Source: Peteryoungia wuzhouensis (GTDB lineage Bacteria; Pseudomonadota; Alphaproteobacteria; Rhizobiales; Rhizobiaceae). Taken from it: a stretch of DNA of 64,000 nt. The position numbers and the translations under genes are program-made. Below, in pieces: positions 1-8,449 of the stretch. The stretch covers positions 298,268 to 362,267 of the forward strand of contig NZ_QJRY01000006.1 in assembly GCF_003205195.1 (NCBI RefSeq), written 5' to 3'. Position 1 is the first letter of the stretch. Each line of letters starts with the position of its first letter. The notes under the pieces are model-generated. The model had not been told where the DNA came from and searched no databases. It saw only the letters and a program-made list of their open reading frames with translations.

Positions 1-5
1 CTTAT

Positions 6-19
6 ACGCCGGCCGGCGT
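6..19. repeat. 14-bp perfect palindrome just after dxs
   Basis: ACGCCGGCCGGCGT is a perfect GC-rich palindrome about 14 bases beyond the dxs stop codon. It has no U-tract in the dxs direction, so a plain intrinsic terminator is not supported. It could be part of a longer 3' hairpin or a chance palindrome in GC-rich DNA. Confidence 0.3.
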
Positions 20-32
20 CCTGCGGTTTAGT

Positions 33-1922
33 TCAGCGATCCTCTGCGCGGTGCAAACGAGCCGGCAATTCCTGTTGACCGGCGCGGGCAGAGCGCCGGA
101 GATCGGCGGATGTGCGAACAGGAATTGCGCCTGTCCGTGCGGCCGCGGCGATGTGCCGGGCCGTCAGTTTTGCCTCTTCATACATGTCTTCAGGGCTCGC
201 CTGAGCGATGAAGGTGTCGGGCAATGTCAGCGTGCGGATTGCGCAGCGACCGTCCAGCATGCCGCGATTGGCCAGATGATGCAGGACGAGTGCACCGAAC
301 CCGCCGGTCGAGCCTTCCTCGACGGTCACCAGCATGACGTGGTTTTCGACCAGATCGGCCAGCAGGGCCGTATCGAGTGGCTTTGCAAAGCGGGCGTCGG
401 CAACCGTCACCGAATACCCTTCCAGGGCGAGAAGCCGCCGGGCTTTCAGGCATTCGCCCAGCCGAGTGCCGAACGACAGCAATGCGATCTGGCTCCCCTG
501 TTCGACGATGCGGCCTTTGCCGATCGGGAGCAGCTCGCCCTGTGCCGGCAAGGGCGTGCCGGTGCCTTCGCCGCGCGGGAAGCGGAAGGCGATAGGCCCC
601 TGGTCATGGGCAGCGGCCGTCGCCACCATGTGGACCAGTTCCGCCTCATCACTCGCGGCCATGACCGTGAAGCCGGGCAGGTTGGCCAGATAGAGAATGT
701 CGAACGCACCCGCATGGGTCGGTCCGTCGGCACCCACCAGCCCGGCCCGGTCGATCGCGAAGCGCACCGGCAGCTGCTGCAAGGCGACATCATGGACGAT
801 CTGGTCGAAGGCACGCTGCAGGAAGGTGGAATAGATGGCGCAGAACGGCTTCATGCCGCTCGCGGCAAGTCCGGCGGCGAAGGTGACCGCGTGCTGCTCG
901 GCAATGCCGACATCAAAGGCGCGCTCGGGGAAGGTCGCTGCAAAGCGGTCGACGCCTGTACCCGATGCCATGGCTGCCGTGATTGCAACGATCCGGTTGT
1001 CAACCTTCGCTTCCGCGATCAAAGCATCGGCAAAAACCTTCGTATAGCTCGGCGCCTTGGCTTGTATCTTCTGCTGGATGCCGGTTGTCACCTCGAAGGG
1101 ATTGACGCCATGATACTTGTCGGCGGCCTGTTCAGCCGGGCCATAGCCGGCACCCTTGCGTGTGCGCACATGCAGAAGAACCGGACCGCCTGTCCGTGAC
1201 TTGAGCTCGCCAAGCACGGCGAGAAGGGCATCAAGATCATGGCCATCCAGCGGCCCACGGTAGTCGAAGCCGAAATTGCTGAAGAGATTGCCGGCAACGG
1301 CTTCAGCGCCTTTTCGGATCTCGGCCAGATGGTTGGTCAACGCACCAGTTGAGGGCGAGATTGACATATCGTTATCGTTGAGGATCACGATTAGCGGGCG
1401 GTTGGACATGCCTGCATTGTTCATGGCTTCGAAGGCCATGCCCGCCGACATGGCGCCGTCGCCGATGATGCACACGACGTGACCGTCCTCACCCTTAAGG
1501 TCACGGGCTGTCGCAAATCCAAGGCCGGCCGAAATCGAAGTCGACGAATGCGCGGCCCCGAAGGGGTCGAAGGCGCTTTCGAGGCGGCGGGTAAAGCCGG
1601 AGAGACCGTTCTTCTTCCTGAGGCTGCGCATTCGCTCGCGCCGTCCAGTCAGAATCTTGTGGGGGTAGCACTGGTGGCTGACGTCCCAGATGATCGTGTC
1701 CTTTGGGGCGTCGAAAATGGTGTGCAGGGCGACGGTGAGCTCTATGACGCCGAGGCTGGATCCGAGGTGGCCGCCGGTTTCCGAAACGATGCGCAATGTC
1801 TCGTCCCTGAGCTCTCCCGCCAAACGACAGAGCGCATTGCGGTCCATACGCTTCAGGTCGTCCGGAGATTTCACCTGGTCGAGCAAAGGGGTGGCGACAT
1901 CATTCGCACAAGACAGACCCAC
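33..1922 (-). CDS. dxs: 1-deoxy-D-xylulose-5-phosphate synthase
   Basis: This enzyme condenses pyruvate and glyceraldehyde 3-phosphate to DXP, the first step of the MEP isoprenoid pathway, and needs thiamine diphosphate. The 629-residue length is normal. The N-terminal GHLGSSLG (about 51-58), the cofactor motif GDGAMSAG (154-161) followed by NDND (182-185), and a later IAEQHAV segment typical of transketolase-like enzymes are visible. The start is GTG with a strong GGAGG-type ribosome site just upstream. A PpsR-type palindrome lies about 130 bases upstream, so expression is probably tied to photosynthesis. A second, chromosomal dxs may exist; this copy would then be dedicated to phytol and carotenoid supply. 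Confidence 0.96.
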   Translation of the reverse strand: MGLSCANDVATPLLDQVKSPDDLKRMDRNALCRLAGELRDETLRIVSETGGHLGSSLGVIELTVALHTIFDAPKDTIIWDVSHQCYPHKILTGRRERMRSLRKKNGLSGFTRRLESAFDPFGAAHSSTSISAGLGFATARDLKGEDGHVVCIIGDGAMSAGMAFEAMNNAGMSNRPLIVILNDNDMSISPSTGALTNHLAEIRKGAEAVAGNLFSNFGFDYRGPLDGHDLDALLAVLGELKSRTGGPVLLHVRTRKGAGYGPAEQAADKYHGVNPFEVTTGIQQKIQAKAPSYTKVFADALIAEAKVDNRIVAITAAMASGTGVDRFAATFPERAFDVGIAEQHAVTFAAGLAASGMKPFCAIYSTFLQRAFDQIVHDVALQQLPVRFAIDRAGLVGADGPTHAGAFDILYLANLPGFTVMAASDEAELVHMVATAAAHDQGPIAFRFPRGEGTGTPLPAQGELLPIGKGRIVEQGSQIALLSFGTRLGECLKARRLLALEGYSVTVADARFAKPLDTALLADLVENHVMLVTVEEGSTGGFGALVLHHLANRGMLDGRCAIRTLTLPDTFIAQASPEDMYEEAKLTARHIAAAARTGAIPVRTSADLRRSARAGQQELPARLHRAEDR

Positions 1923-2052
1923 TGCGCTCTCCTCCCACGCATGTGGCCAATTCTTCGCGGCTTGCTGCTTTCGAATTCGCCAATCTGGCGCTTACGGAAG
2001 TCGTTGCCTGAGAATGGTCCAATAGGCACATCTTCGGAGAAGAAATGCGATA

Positions 2053-2070
2053 TGTAAACTTTTTTTTACA
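2053..2070. promoter_or_regulatory. PpsR/CrtJ operator upstream of dxs
   Basis: TGTAAACTTTTTTTTACA matches TGT-N12-ACA with six paired bases per arm. It lies between the cytochrome c gene and dxs, upstream of the dxs start. Read toward dxs, the right arm gives TTTACA as a possible -35 hexamer. Confidence 0.65.
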
Positions 2071-2124
2071 CTTTGGTCGCAGATTCCGCCGGAATTTTCA
2101 TCCCGGCGGAGCGAAAGACGCAGC

Positions 2125-2514
2125 TTACTGAGCCGGGCTGAAGGTTTTCACGTAGGCAATCACGTTTGCGACGTCCTTCGGATCCTTCAGGCCGGGAAAG
2201 GCCATCTTGGTGCCCTTCACGACGCCACGAGGGTCGGCGAGATAGGTGGTCAGCAGGGCTTCGTCCCAAACTTTCCCCGCACCGAAATCGGTCATGGCCT
2301 TGGAGTATTTGAAGCCCGCCGCAGTGCCCGGCTGCCTGCCGATCACACCCTGAAGCGACGGGCCGACCTTCTGCTTGTCGCTATCGATGTTGTGACAGAC
2401 GGCGCACTTCTTGAAGACCGTTGCGCCGGCGGCGGCGTCGCCTTCCTGGGCAAAGGCGTTGGTTGACAAGAGCAGTGCGGCGGCTGTGCATGCGGCTACA
2501 ATAATCCTCGACAT
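2125..2514 (-). CDS. Small periplasmic class I cytochrome c (c2-like)
   Basis: The product is a soluble electron carrier, most likely the donor to the reaction-centre cytochrome or to a terminal oxidase. It has 129 residues with a signal peptide of about 22 residues ending in AFA. The heme motif CAVCH is at 37-41 and the likely axial methionine is in GTKMAF (Met104). The start was set at the ATG preceded by GGGAGG at six bases; an upstream in-frame start would add 21 residues before the signal peptide and lacks support. It is divergent from tspO. The assignment as c2 rather than another class I cytochrome is inferred from size and context. Confidence 0.9.
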   Translation of the reverse strand: MSRIIVAACTAAALLLSTNAFAQEGDAAAGATVFKKCAVCHNIDSDKQKVGPSLQGVIGRQPGTAAGFKYSKAMTDFGAGKVWDEALLTTYLADPRGVVKGTKMAFPGLKDPKDVANVIAYVKTFSPAQ

Positions 2515-2683
2515 TGGTATCCTCCCATGGCATCGCGGATAAAAATCATATGTATTGCTGGCATGAAGTATCGCCATCTGCGCAAGGGCGCTGGATGGTC
2601 AGTCTTGCATCGTGGTGCATTCTGCGGAACCGCACACGTGCAGTTCGCTTTTGATAATACGCAAACAGACCGGGAGCCGGATC

Positions 2684-3130
2684 ATGGCAGCAGTCGTCTT
2701 TATTGTCATCGTGCTTGCGGCCGCCTCCAGCGGCGCCATCTTCAAGCCCGGAGAATGGTACGAGACCCTGCGCAAACCCGGCTGGACGCCGCCGAAATGG
2801 GCTTTTCCCGTCGTCTGGTCCATCCTCTACGTGATGATCGGTTATGCCGGCTGGCTGGTCTGGACGACCGCTGGCTGGTCCCTGCCAATGGGGCTGTGGG
2901 CCTTGCAGATCGTGGTGAACGCACTCTGGTCCTTCTTCTTTTTTGGCCTGCGGCGCATGGATCTTGCACTTGTTGATGTCGCCATACTCTGGCTCTCGGT
3001 GGCCCTGTTCATTGTCGCCGCATGGTCCGTGGTGCCGCTCGCTGCATTGCTGTTCGTGCCCTATCTCGCCTGGGTAACGGCTGCAGCCAGCCTCAATCAT
3101 TCCGTTCGACGCCTCAATCCGGACGCCTGA
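2684..3130 (+). CDS. tspO: TspO/MBR family tryptophan-rich sensory protein
   Basis: TspO (CrtK) is an outer- or cytoplasmic-membrane tetrapyrrole-binding protein that tunes photosynthesis gene expression to oxygen in Rhodobacter. The 148-residue product has five hydrophobic segments and the family's tryptophan-rich sequence (KPGWTPPKWAF near 31-41, then VVWSILY). The start is the ATG after GGGAG; a longer in-frame start 72 bases upstream adds a polar tail unlike the family. The gene converges with the small membrane-protein gene downstream of bchP and overlaps it by about 34 bases at the 3' end. Confidence 0.93.
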   Translation: MAAVVFIVIVLAAASSGAIFKPGEWYETLRKPGWTPPKWAFPVVWSILYVMIGYAGWLVWTTAGWSLPMGLWALQIVVNALWSFFFFGLRRMDLALVDVAILWLSVALFIVAAWSVVPLAALLFVPYLAWVTAAASLNHSVRRLNPDA

Positions 3131-3399
3131 GCGGAGAGCCTGGCGCGCAAATCCAGCAGAAATGCGATCAGCGAAAGCGCAAGAAGGCCAGCGAGCAACA
3201 GGATTGGCCCCTGGCGCATCGCGCCGCCGAATGCCGCAAGCAATGCGCTTCCCGAGACGGCATTGGCCAGGAGCGCGCGCAGAGTGGCGCGGGGTGCAGG
3301 CGACAGCCGGGCAGCTGCGATCGTGACCGTCCACAGTACGAGGATCGCGATCACGCTGACCCAGCCGGAGGTGAAGAATGCGGTCAGCCACGCCGTCAT
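3097..3399 (-). CDS. Small membrane protein downstream of bchP
   Basis: A 100-residue hydrophobic protein with about three predicted membrane helices and a basic C-terminus (LRRRTE). I do not recognise the family. The chosen ATG overlaps the bchP stop as ATGA, the same coupling used across this cluster; another ATG nine bases upstream (3408) is possible. It is the last gene of bchG-bch2-bchP and converges on tspO with a 34-base overlap. A role in bacteriochlorophyll phytylation or enzyme anchoring is only a guess from position. Confidence 0.7.
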   Translation of the reverse strand: MTAWLTAFFTSGWVSVIAILVLWTVTIAAARLSPAPRATLRALLANAVSGSALLAAFGGAMRQGPILLLAGLLALSLIAFLLDLRARLSAQASGLRRRTE

Positions 3400-4604
3400 C
3401 TCTGCCATGCCGGAATGCCGAAGAGCTTCGCGAGGTCCTTGGTGAAAACGCGCAGATGCGCCAGCAGATCACGACGGACGAGCTTCTTGTTGAGATAGGA
3501 TTCCCAGGTCAGCCGCTGCACATCGGGGTCAGCGCACATGGCGACGAATTTTTCGCGCAGCCGGTCGTTGCGGTACCAGATCGTCTGCATCATCCCTAGA
3601 ATGAAGAACACACGCCCATGGGCTCGCATGAAGCTGCGGCGTGCCTCCGCCAGGGGCTTGCCGCTGTTCAGGAGCAGAGACTGATGCATGGCCTCGGCCG
3701 ACAGCCGCCCGCAGAGCATGGCATAATAGATCCCTTCGCCCGAGGACGGGGCCACTGTGCCGGCGGCATCGCCGGCCAGAAGCACGTTGCGGCCATTGTC
3801 CCAACTCTTCATGGGCTTGAGCGGCAAAGGTGCCCCCTCTCGACGAATGACGGTGCAGTCGCCAAGCCCGGCGGCTTGCCGGAGCTTGATTGTGGCCTCC
3901 CGGATGTTGTGCCCCTTGACCGCGGTGCCACTGCCGATGCTGGTGTGTTTGCCGTGTGGAAAGACCCAGCCGTAAAAATCCGGCGAAATCCGGCCGTCAT
4001 AGATGACGTCGCATCGATCGGCTCGGAAACCGTCGGGCAAGCGGTCGACCGGAGTCTCGATGATCTCATGATAGGCGAAGACATAAGGCGGCTTGCGCGC
4101 GGCGGGGAACATCAGGCGGCGCACGGCTGAATTCGCACCATCGGCACCGATTACACGACGCGCACCGATATGAATGGCGGAACGGTCGCGTTCCTCGCCC
4201 CCCGTTGGGCTCAGCGTCAATTCGAGCACTCCCTGGTCGCCGTCGCGAACGGTTTCAAGCTTGGCGGTCAGGCGGTTGGCACCGGCTTCGGCCGCGCGTT
4301 GGCGCAGATAGGGATCGAACGTGGCACGATCGACCATGCCGACATAACCGATGTCACCGATCGTCATGTCGACGCTTCGCCCGGATGGCGCGATGATGCG
4401 GGCGGCGTTTGCCCGCGCGACCAGCTGGTCATCGCAAATTGCGAAGTCGACAAGCGCTCGCGAAGGGATGGCTCCGCCGCAGGGCTTGATGCGGTTGTCG
4501 GGGTCAACAAGGACGACACTGTGGCCCATTTCCGCCAGTCTTTCGGCCGCCACGGCACCGCAGGGTCCTCCGCCGATGACGGCGACATCATAGGTCTTCC
4601 GCAT
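3396..4604 (-). CDS. bchP: Geranylgeranyl diphosphate / geranylgeranyl-bacteriochlorophyll reductase
   Basis: BchP reduces the three double bonds of the geranylgeranyl tail to phytyl, using NADPH, as the last step of bacteriochlorophyll a synthesis. The 402-residue flavoprotein opens with the dinucleotide-binding fold VIGGGPCGAVAAERLAE (about 9-25) and has the second FAD motif NVLLAGDAAGTVAPSSGEGI, typical of the family. A GGGAG site precedes the ATG. It lies downstream of bch2 and bchG, the usual bchG-bch2-bchP order. Confidence 0.97.
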   Translation of the reverse strand: MRKTYDVAVIGGGPCGAVAAERLAEMGHSVVLVDPDNRIKPCGGAIPSRALVDFAICDDQLVARANAARIIAPSGRSVDMTIGDIGYVGMVDRATFDPYLRQRAAEAGANRLTAKLETVRDGDQGVLELTLSPTGGEERDRSAIHIGARRVIGADGANSAVRRLMFPAARKPPYVFAYHEIIETPVDRLPDGFRADRCDVIYDGRISPDFYGWVFPHGKHTSIGSGTAVKGHNIREATIKLRQAAGLGDCTVIRREGAPLPLKPMKSWDNGRNVLLAGDAAGTVAPSSGEGIYYAMLCGRLSAEAMHQSLLLNSGKPLAEARRSFMRAHGRVFFILGMMQTIWYRNDRLREKFVAMCADPDVQRLTWESYLNKKLVRRDLLAHLRVFTKDLAKLFGIPAWQR

Positions 4605-4638
4605 GCGCTTCTCCCTGCCGGTGCGCCGGCGTCAGGGT

Positions 4639-6003
4639 TTATTCTCCGGGCATGAAGGCTGTCTCAGGTGCGGTGTCCGTTGCAGTCTGTCGCTCCCGCC
4701 CTATGCGGGTTGCAACGAGCGCCGAGATGAGAAAGAGGCTTGCCTCGATCGAAAAAACGGAGGCAAATGCATCCGCATCGCTTGATGTCAGCCAGCGGCC
4801 GAGATCGAGGGAGACGGTGCCCAGCACGCCGCCGAGGCCGAAGGCGATGGCCTGTGCTGCGCCCCAGATTCCCATGCGCATACCGTAGTTCGCGGTTTGG
4901 CCACGACCGGCCAGGATCATCATCGTGCCGACGGCGGCGACCGCGAAGGCGCCGTTGGTTGCGCCGAGAAGGAAGATGTTGATCTTGAGCGGCCAATCAG
5001 GCGCGACTTGTGTTGAAAGGGCCAGGGCTGCCAGCGCAAGCGCAGAGCCGAAACATCCTGTTGTGATGAAGTGACGGGGCAGGTCCGGATAGCGTTTTCC
5101 GAAAAGGGCGCCGGAAATCCCGACCATGATCATGCCAAGGAGAACGCCGCCATGCTGGGTGCCGGAGAGGCTGGTTGTCTCCCCTGGGGTCATGCCGAAC
5201 AGGAGGCCGGCATAGGGCTCAAGAATGAGATCCTGTGTGGCAAAGGCCAGCATCGACAGGAAGATGAACAACGTAAAAAGCCGGGCCTCACGATCTTCGA
5301 GCACATCCTGCAGGCTGTCTCGAAAGGTCATCGGCGCTGTGTGCGTTGCAGGCGGATCAACAGTCGGCCTTGCTTCCATACCGGCAACACCGAAAAGCCC
5401 GAGCAGCCAGGCGACGAACCCTGTTGCGGCGGTGATCGCGATAAGGCGCTCGTGCGAATAGGGATCGAGTTGTTTTCCCACGACAATCGAGGTGACGATA
5501 ATCCCCGCGATCATCAGCATCCAGGTGATGGTTGCGGCTGCAGCGCGTCGTTCGACGGCGGTCTTCATGGCGATCAGCGCCAGCAGTGACGTGCCGGAGG
5601 CGCCGATACCGATGCCAATCAGGATGTAGGCGAAAATGGCAGCGGCGATGCCGGCCATAAAGGACTGTTCGAAAAGGAGCGTGGTTGCGGCGGCTCCAGT
5701 GCCGGCACAGGCGAGAAGGGCCAGGCCGCCGATGATCCACACCGTTCGCGATCGGCCGGTATCTGATTTATGGCCCCAGACCGGTCGCGAAATCTGGACG
5801 CCGTAGTGGAGGCCCACCAACAGGCCAGGGATAACGGCAGCCAGGCCCAGTTCGACAATCATCACGCGATTGAGCGTTGATGTTGTCAGGACCACGATCG
5901 AACCAAGCGCTGCCTGGACAAGCCCCAGCCTGACGATGGCGAACCATCCGAGACCAGGGATCGAAGGCCTTTGAGCGACGGTATCGAGGGCGATCCGACC
6001 CAT
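4639..6003 (-). CDS. BCD/PucC-family membrane transporter-like protein (Bch2)
   Basis: The 454-residue protein is an integral membrane protein of the major-facilitator superfamily, PucC/LhaA branch, with about twelve hydrophobic segments and the early family sequence LNRVMIVELG. Members of this branch help light-harvesting or pigment assembly; the bchG-bch2-bchP member corresponds to orf428/bch2 of Rhodobacter, whose transported substrate is not known. A GGAG site precedes the ATG. Its gene lies between bchG and bchP, eleven bases from the bchG stop. The other PucC-like gene here is lhaA next to puhA. Confidence 0.92.
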   Translation of the reverse strand: MGRIALDTVAQRPSIPGLGWFAIVRLGLVQAALGSIVVLTTSTLNRVMIVELGLAAVIPGLLVGLHYGVQISRPVWGHKSDTGRSRTVWIIGGLALLACAGTGAAATTLLFEQSFMAGIAAAIFAYILIGIGIGASGTSLLALIAMKTAVERRAAAATITWMLMIAGIIVTSIVVGKQLDPYSHERLIAITAATGFVAWLLGLFGVAGMEARPTVDPPATHTAPMTFRDSLQDVLEDREARLFTLFIFLSMLAFATQDLILEPYAGLLFGMTPGETTSLSGTQHGGVLLGMIMVGISGALFGKRYPDLPRHFITTGCFGSALALAALALSTQVAPDWPLKINIFLLGATNGAFAVAAVGTMMILAGRGQTANYGMRMGIWGAAQAIAFGLGGVLGTVSLDLGRWLTSSDADAFASVFSIEASLFLISALVATRIGRERQTATDTAPETAFMPGE

Positions 6004-6013
6004 GAGGCTTCTC

Positions 6014-6937
6014 CTAACCGACCGTCATCGCCGCAAGCGATGACTCACGCAAGGCGATTGCTGCGGCCATCATGCCGCTGACATAGAGCCCGACACCGAA
6101 AGCCGAATACCAGACGGCTTTGCCTTCGGGATCCCTGAGGAAACGCAGCATGCAGAGACCCTGCAGCACAAGAACAAGGGTGACGAGGGCTGCGCCGGTC
6201 GAAAGCCCCTGCTGCGCCAAAAGCAGGATCACCCCCAGTTGCGTCGTTGCCATCACCACGCAGGCGATCCGCGCGGCCATGTCCGGTCCATGCAGCACCG
6301 GCAAGCTTGCGACACCCATTTCGCGATCGCCCCTGATCGACTTGAAGTCGTTGAGGGTGAGAATGCCGTGGGCACCGAGCCCGTAAAGAAGGGCGACGAG
6401 GATGGTGATCGTGGGTGGGGCATGGCCTAGGGCAGCGGTTGCCGCCGTGATCCAGGGCAATGTTTCGTAGCTGAGGCCCACGACACCATTGCCGATCCAG
6501 CCATTCTGCTTGAAGCGGAAGGGTGGCGCGCTGTAACCCCAGGCCAGCGCAAGCCCGCAGAGTGCAGCCATGAACACGAGGGGACCGAGCAGACCCGCAA
6601 CAGCCATCGACAATGCTGACATGGCGATGGCAACAGCGAGCCCCCATTGCCCCGGCATTCGGCCGGAGGGAATGACGCGGTCCGGTTCGTTGATGGCATC
6701 GACATGCCGGTCGAACCAGTCATTGACGGCCTGGCTGGTGCCGCAGAGCAGGGGACCGGCGAGAAGGATGCCGGTCGCGATCGGGAGCCACCTGTCACCC
6801 ATGCCGGCGCCGGATGCGATGGCGCCGCAGGCATAGGCCCACATCGGCGGAAACCAGGTGATCGGCTTCAGCAACTGCACCACCGCCGCAGGCGACGGGT
6901 AGGATGCTGCCGGTACGTGGGACGGGATCTGGGCCAT
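6014..6937 (-). CDS. bchG: Bacteriochlorophyll synthase (geranylgeranyl transferase)
   Basis: BchG, a UbiA-family membrane prenyltransferase, esterifies bacteriochlorophyllide a with geranylgeranyl diphosphate. The 307-residue protein has the conserved opening KPITWFPPMWA (about 25-35), the allylic diphosphate motif NDWFDRHVDAINEPDR (about 72-87), and multiple membrane helices. No Shine-Dalgarno sequence is visible before the ATG. With a -35 element inside the PpsR palindrome and a TAGCCT -10 at 17-base spacing, transcription would begin at or next to the ATG, so a leaderless mRNA is possible. Confidence 0.96.
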   Translation of the reverse strand: MAQIPSHVPAASYPSPAAVVQLLKPITWFPPMWAYACGAIASGAGMGDRWLPIATGILLAGPLLCGTSQAVNDWFDRHVDAINEPDRVIPSGRMPGQWGLAVAIAMSALSMAVAGLLGPLVFMAALCGLALAWGYSAPPFRFKQNGWIGNGVVGLSYETLPWITAATAALGHAPPTITILVALLYGLGAHGILTLNDFKSIRGDREMGVASLPVLHGPDMAARIACVVMATTQLGVILLLAQQGLSTGAALVTLVLVLQGLCMLRFLRDPEGKAVWYSAFGVGLYVSGMMAAAIALRESSLAAMTVG

Positions 6938-6966
6938 GGGAGAAGGCTATGCCGCACCCATGAATG

Positions 6967-6984
6967 TGTCAACTTAAATTGACA
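6967..6984. promoter_or_regulatory. PpsR/CrtJ operator over the bchG promoter
   Basis: TGTCAACTTAAATTGACA is a full TGT-N12-ACA palindrome between the ppsR 3' end and bchG. Read toward bchG it supplies a consensus TTGACA -35 hexamer, so bound repressor would block polymerase directly. Confidence 0.75.
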
Positions 6985-6997
6985 GTCGCTGTGTCGT

Positions 6998-8449
6998 TCA
7001 GCTCGCCTGTCCGCTGCCGGGACGATAGTCTTCAAGGCCGTGACGGCGCAGCTTGATGTAGAGGCTCTGACGCGACAGGCCGAGAATTTCAGCGGCATAG
7101 GCGCGGTTGTTGTTGGTCTGGTCAAGGGCTGCTTCGATGCAGATCTTTTCGATCACATCGAGCGATTCCCGCATGAGATCCTTCAGCGGGACCTTGCCGA
7201 CAAGGGCCGAAAAACCTTCCGCCTGGTCGGATACTCCGGGGGAGGGAATGGTCAGGCGTTCGGCGCTTGTTGCCTGCGGCATGACGATCAGTTGCACCGT
7301 ACCATTCGTGGGGTTCAATCGGGCGGAAATGCTGACGGCGCTCTCGGCCGAAAGATTGTCCGTCAGCGTTGATGTGAAGCCGCGCACGCAAGGCTCATCA
7401 AGCAGCCGCGTGTACAGGACGCGAATGTCGATGGAAGCGCCGGTAAACCAGGAGGCAACGTTGCGGCCAAGAACCTGTGCCATCGACGGGGCGTGGATCA
7501 GGTCGAGAAACAGGGTGTTGGCAGCAAGCACAACGCCATCCGTATCCGTCTGCACCACCGCTTCCGGCAGGTCCGCGAGGCCAATCTCCGCAATGCCGAC
7601 CGGCTTTTCCGTGCGCTGGCGCTTGCTCTCCAGATCTTGCTCCGATGGCCAGAGCGCGAGCAGCACATTCGTGATGCCGTTTTCCCGATAGGAACGCAGT
7701 GTCAGCGAGATCGACTGACCCTTGGCAATGCTGATGCCATCCAGATGTACCGGGTTCGGGCTGTGGCGAGCTTCACTGATTGCGTCGCCAAGGCGATCCC
7801 GTTCATGTTTTCCGAACAGATCGCGGATCGATTTCCCCGAGAGGGGAGCGGCCGTGGTGGAGAGCAGAGATGCGGCTGCCGGATTGGCGTCAAGGATCGT
7901 GCGCCGCTCGCCGTCCAGCATGACATAAGCCACTGTCGCGACCTTGAAGGCGGTACGGTAGCGGGTTTCGGCTTCCTTCAGTTCGCGGTAGTCGGCTTCC
8001 AGCTCCAGTTGCGTTTGCACGAGACGCTGCTGGTCATGCATCTGCTGGCGCAACTCGCGGCCGACAACGATCGTATAGGGAAAGTCCTTGGCACTATAGG
8101 CGGAATAGACGACCGGCAGATCGGGCTTGCCGGCGCATTTGTGGTTGACCTGGTAACCGCGCACGGGATGGTGATGGCTGCCAGCAGACAGCATGGAGTC
8201 GATCTTCGGGACCGACTCCATCGTGACGCAATCCTGCAGGCGTTTTCCGACGGTCTTCGCCAAGCCGTAGTCTGCCAGATCGTTCCCTGCGAGATAGATC
8301 TGGGAGATGATGGCGCTGTGGTCGATCAGCATCACGACATCGGCGCCGAGGCTGACGAGCGAACCGATCGAATCCAGGTCGAGGGTCTTCAGCAGGCTGT
8401 CTGCAACTGCAAACCCATCCGTACCGCTATGACCGTTCAGTGGCTTCAT
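6998..8449 (-). CDS. ppsR: PpsR/CrtJ transcriptional repressor of photosynthesis genes
   Basis: PpsR represses bch, crt and puc-type genes under oxygen by binding TGT-N12-ACA pairs. The 483-residue protein has an N-terminal PAS-like region, two further PAS regions (roughly 160-270 and 290-390) joined by a helical glutamine-rich linker near 135-165, and a C-terminal Fis-type helix-turn-helix (NNRAYAAEILGLSRQSLYIKL). The ATG overlaps the ppaA stop as ATGA; a TTG twelve bases upstream is less likely. Cysteines are at 74, 105, 354 and 437. Cys437 matches the redox-active cysteine near the HTH, but no cysteine occurs between 106 and 353, where the second classical one lies. Confidence 0.95.
   Translation of the reverse strand: MKPLNGHSGTDGFAVADSLLKTLDLDSIGSLVSLGADVVMLIDHSAIISQIYLAGNDLADYGLAKTVGKRLQDCVTMESVPKIDSMLSAGSHHHPVRGYQVNHKCAGKPDLPVVYSAYSAKDFPYTIVVGRELRQQMHDQQRLVQTQLELEADYRELKEAETRYRTAFKVATVAYVMLDGERRTILDANPAAASLLSTTAAPLSGKSIRDLFGKHERDRLGDAISEARHSPNPVHLDGISIAKGQSISLTLRSYRENGITNVLLALWPSEQDLESKRQRTEKPVGIAEIGLADLPEAVVQTDTDGVVLAANTLFLDLIHAPSMAQVLGRNVASWFTGASIDIRVLYTRLLDEPCVRGFTSTLTDNLSAESAVSISARLNPTNGTVQLIVMPQATSAERLTIPSPGVSDQAEGFSALVGKVPLKDLMRESLDVIEKICIEAALDQTNNNRAYAAEILGLSRQSLYIKLRRHGLEDYRPGSGQAS

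Noticed and set aside
51..1199. Long plus-strand open frame opposite dxs
   Set aside because: It is antisense to a clear dxs gene, has no recognisable domain and a composition typical of GC-rich shadow frames.
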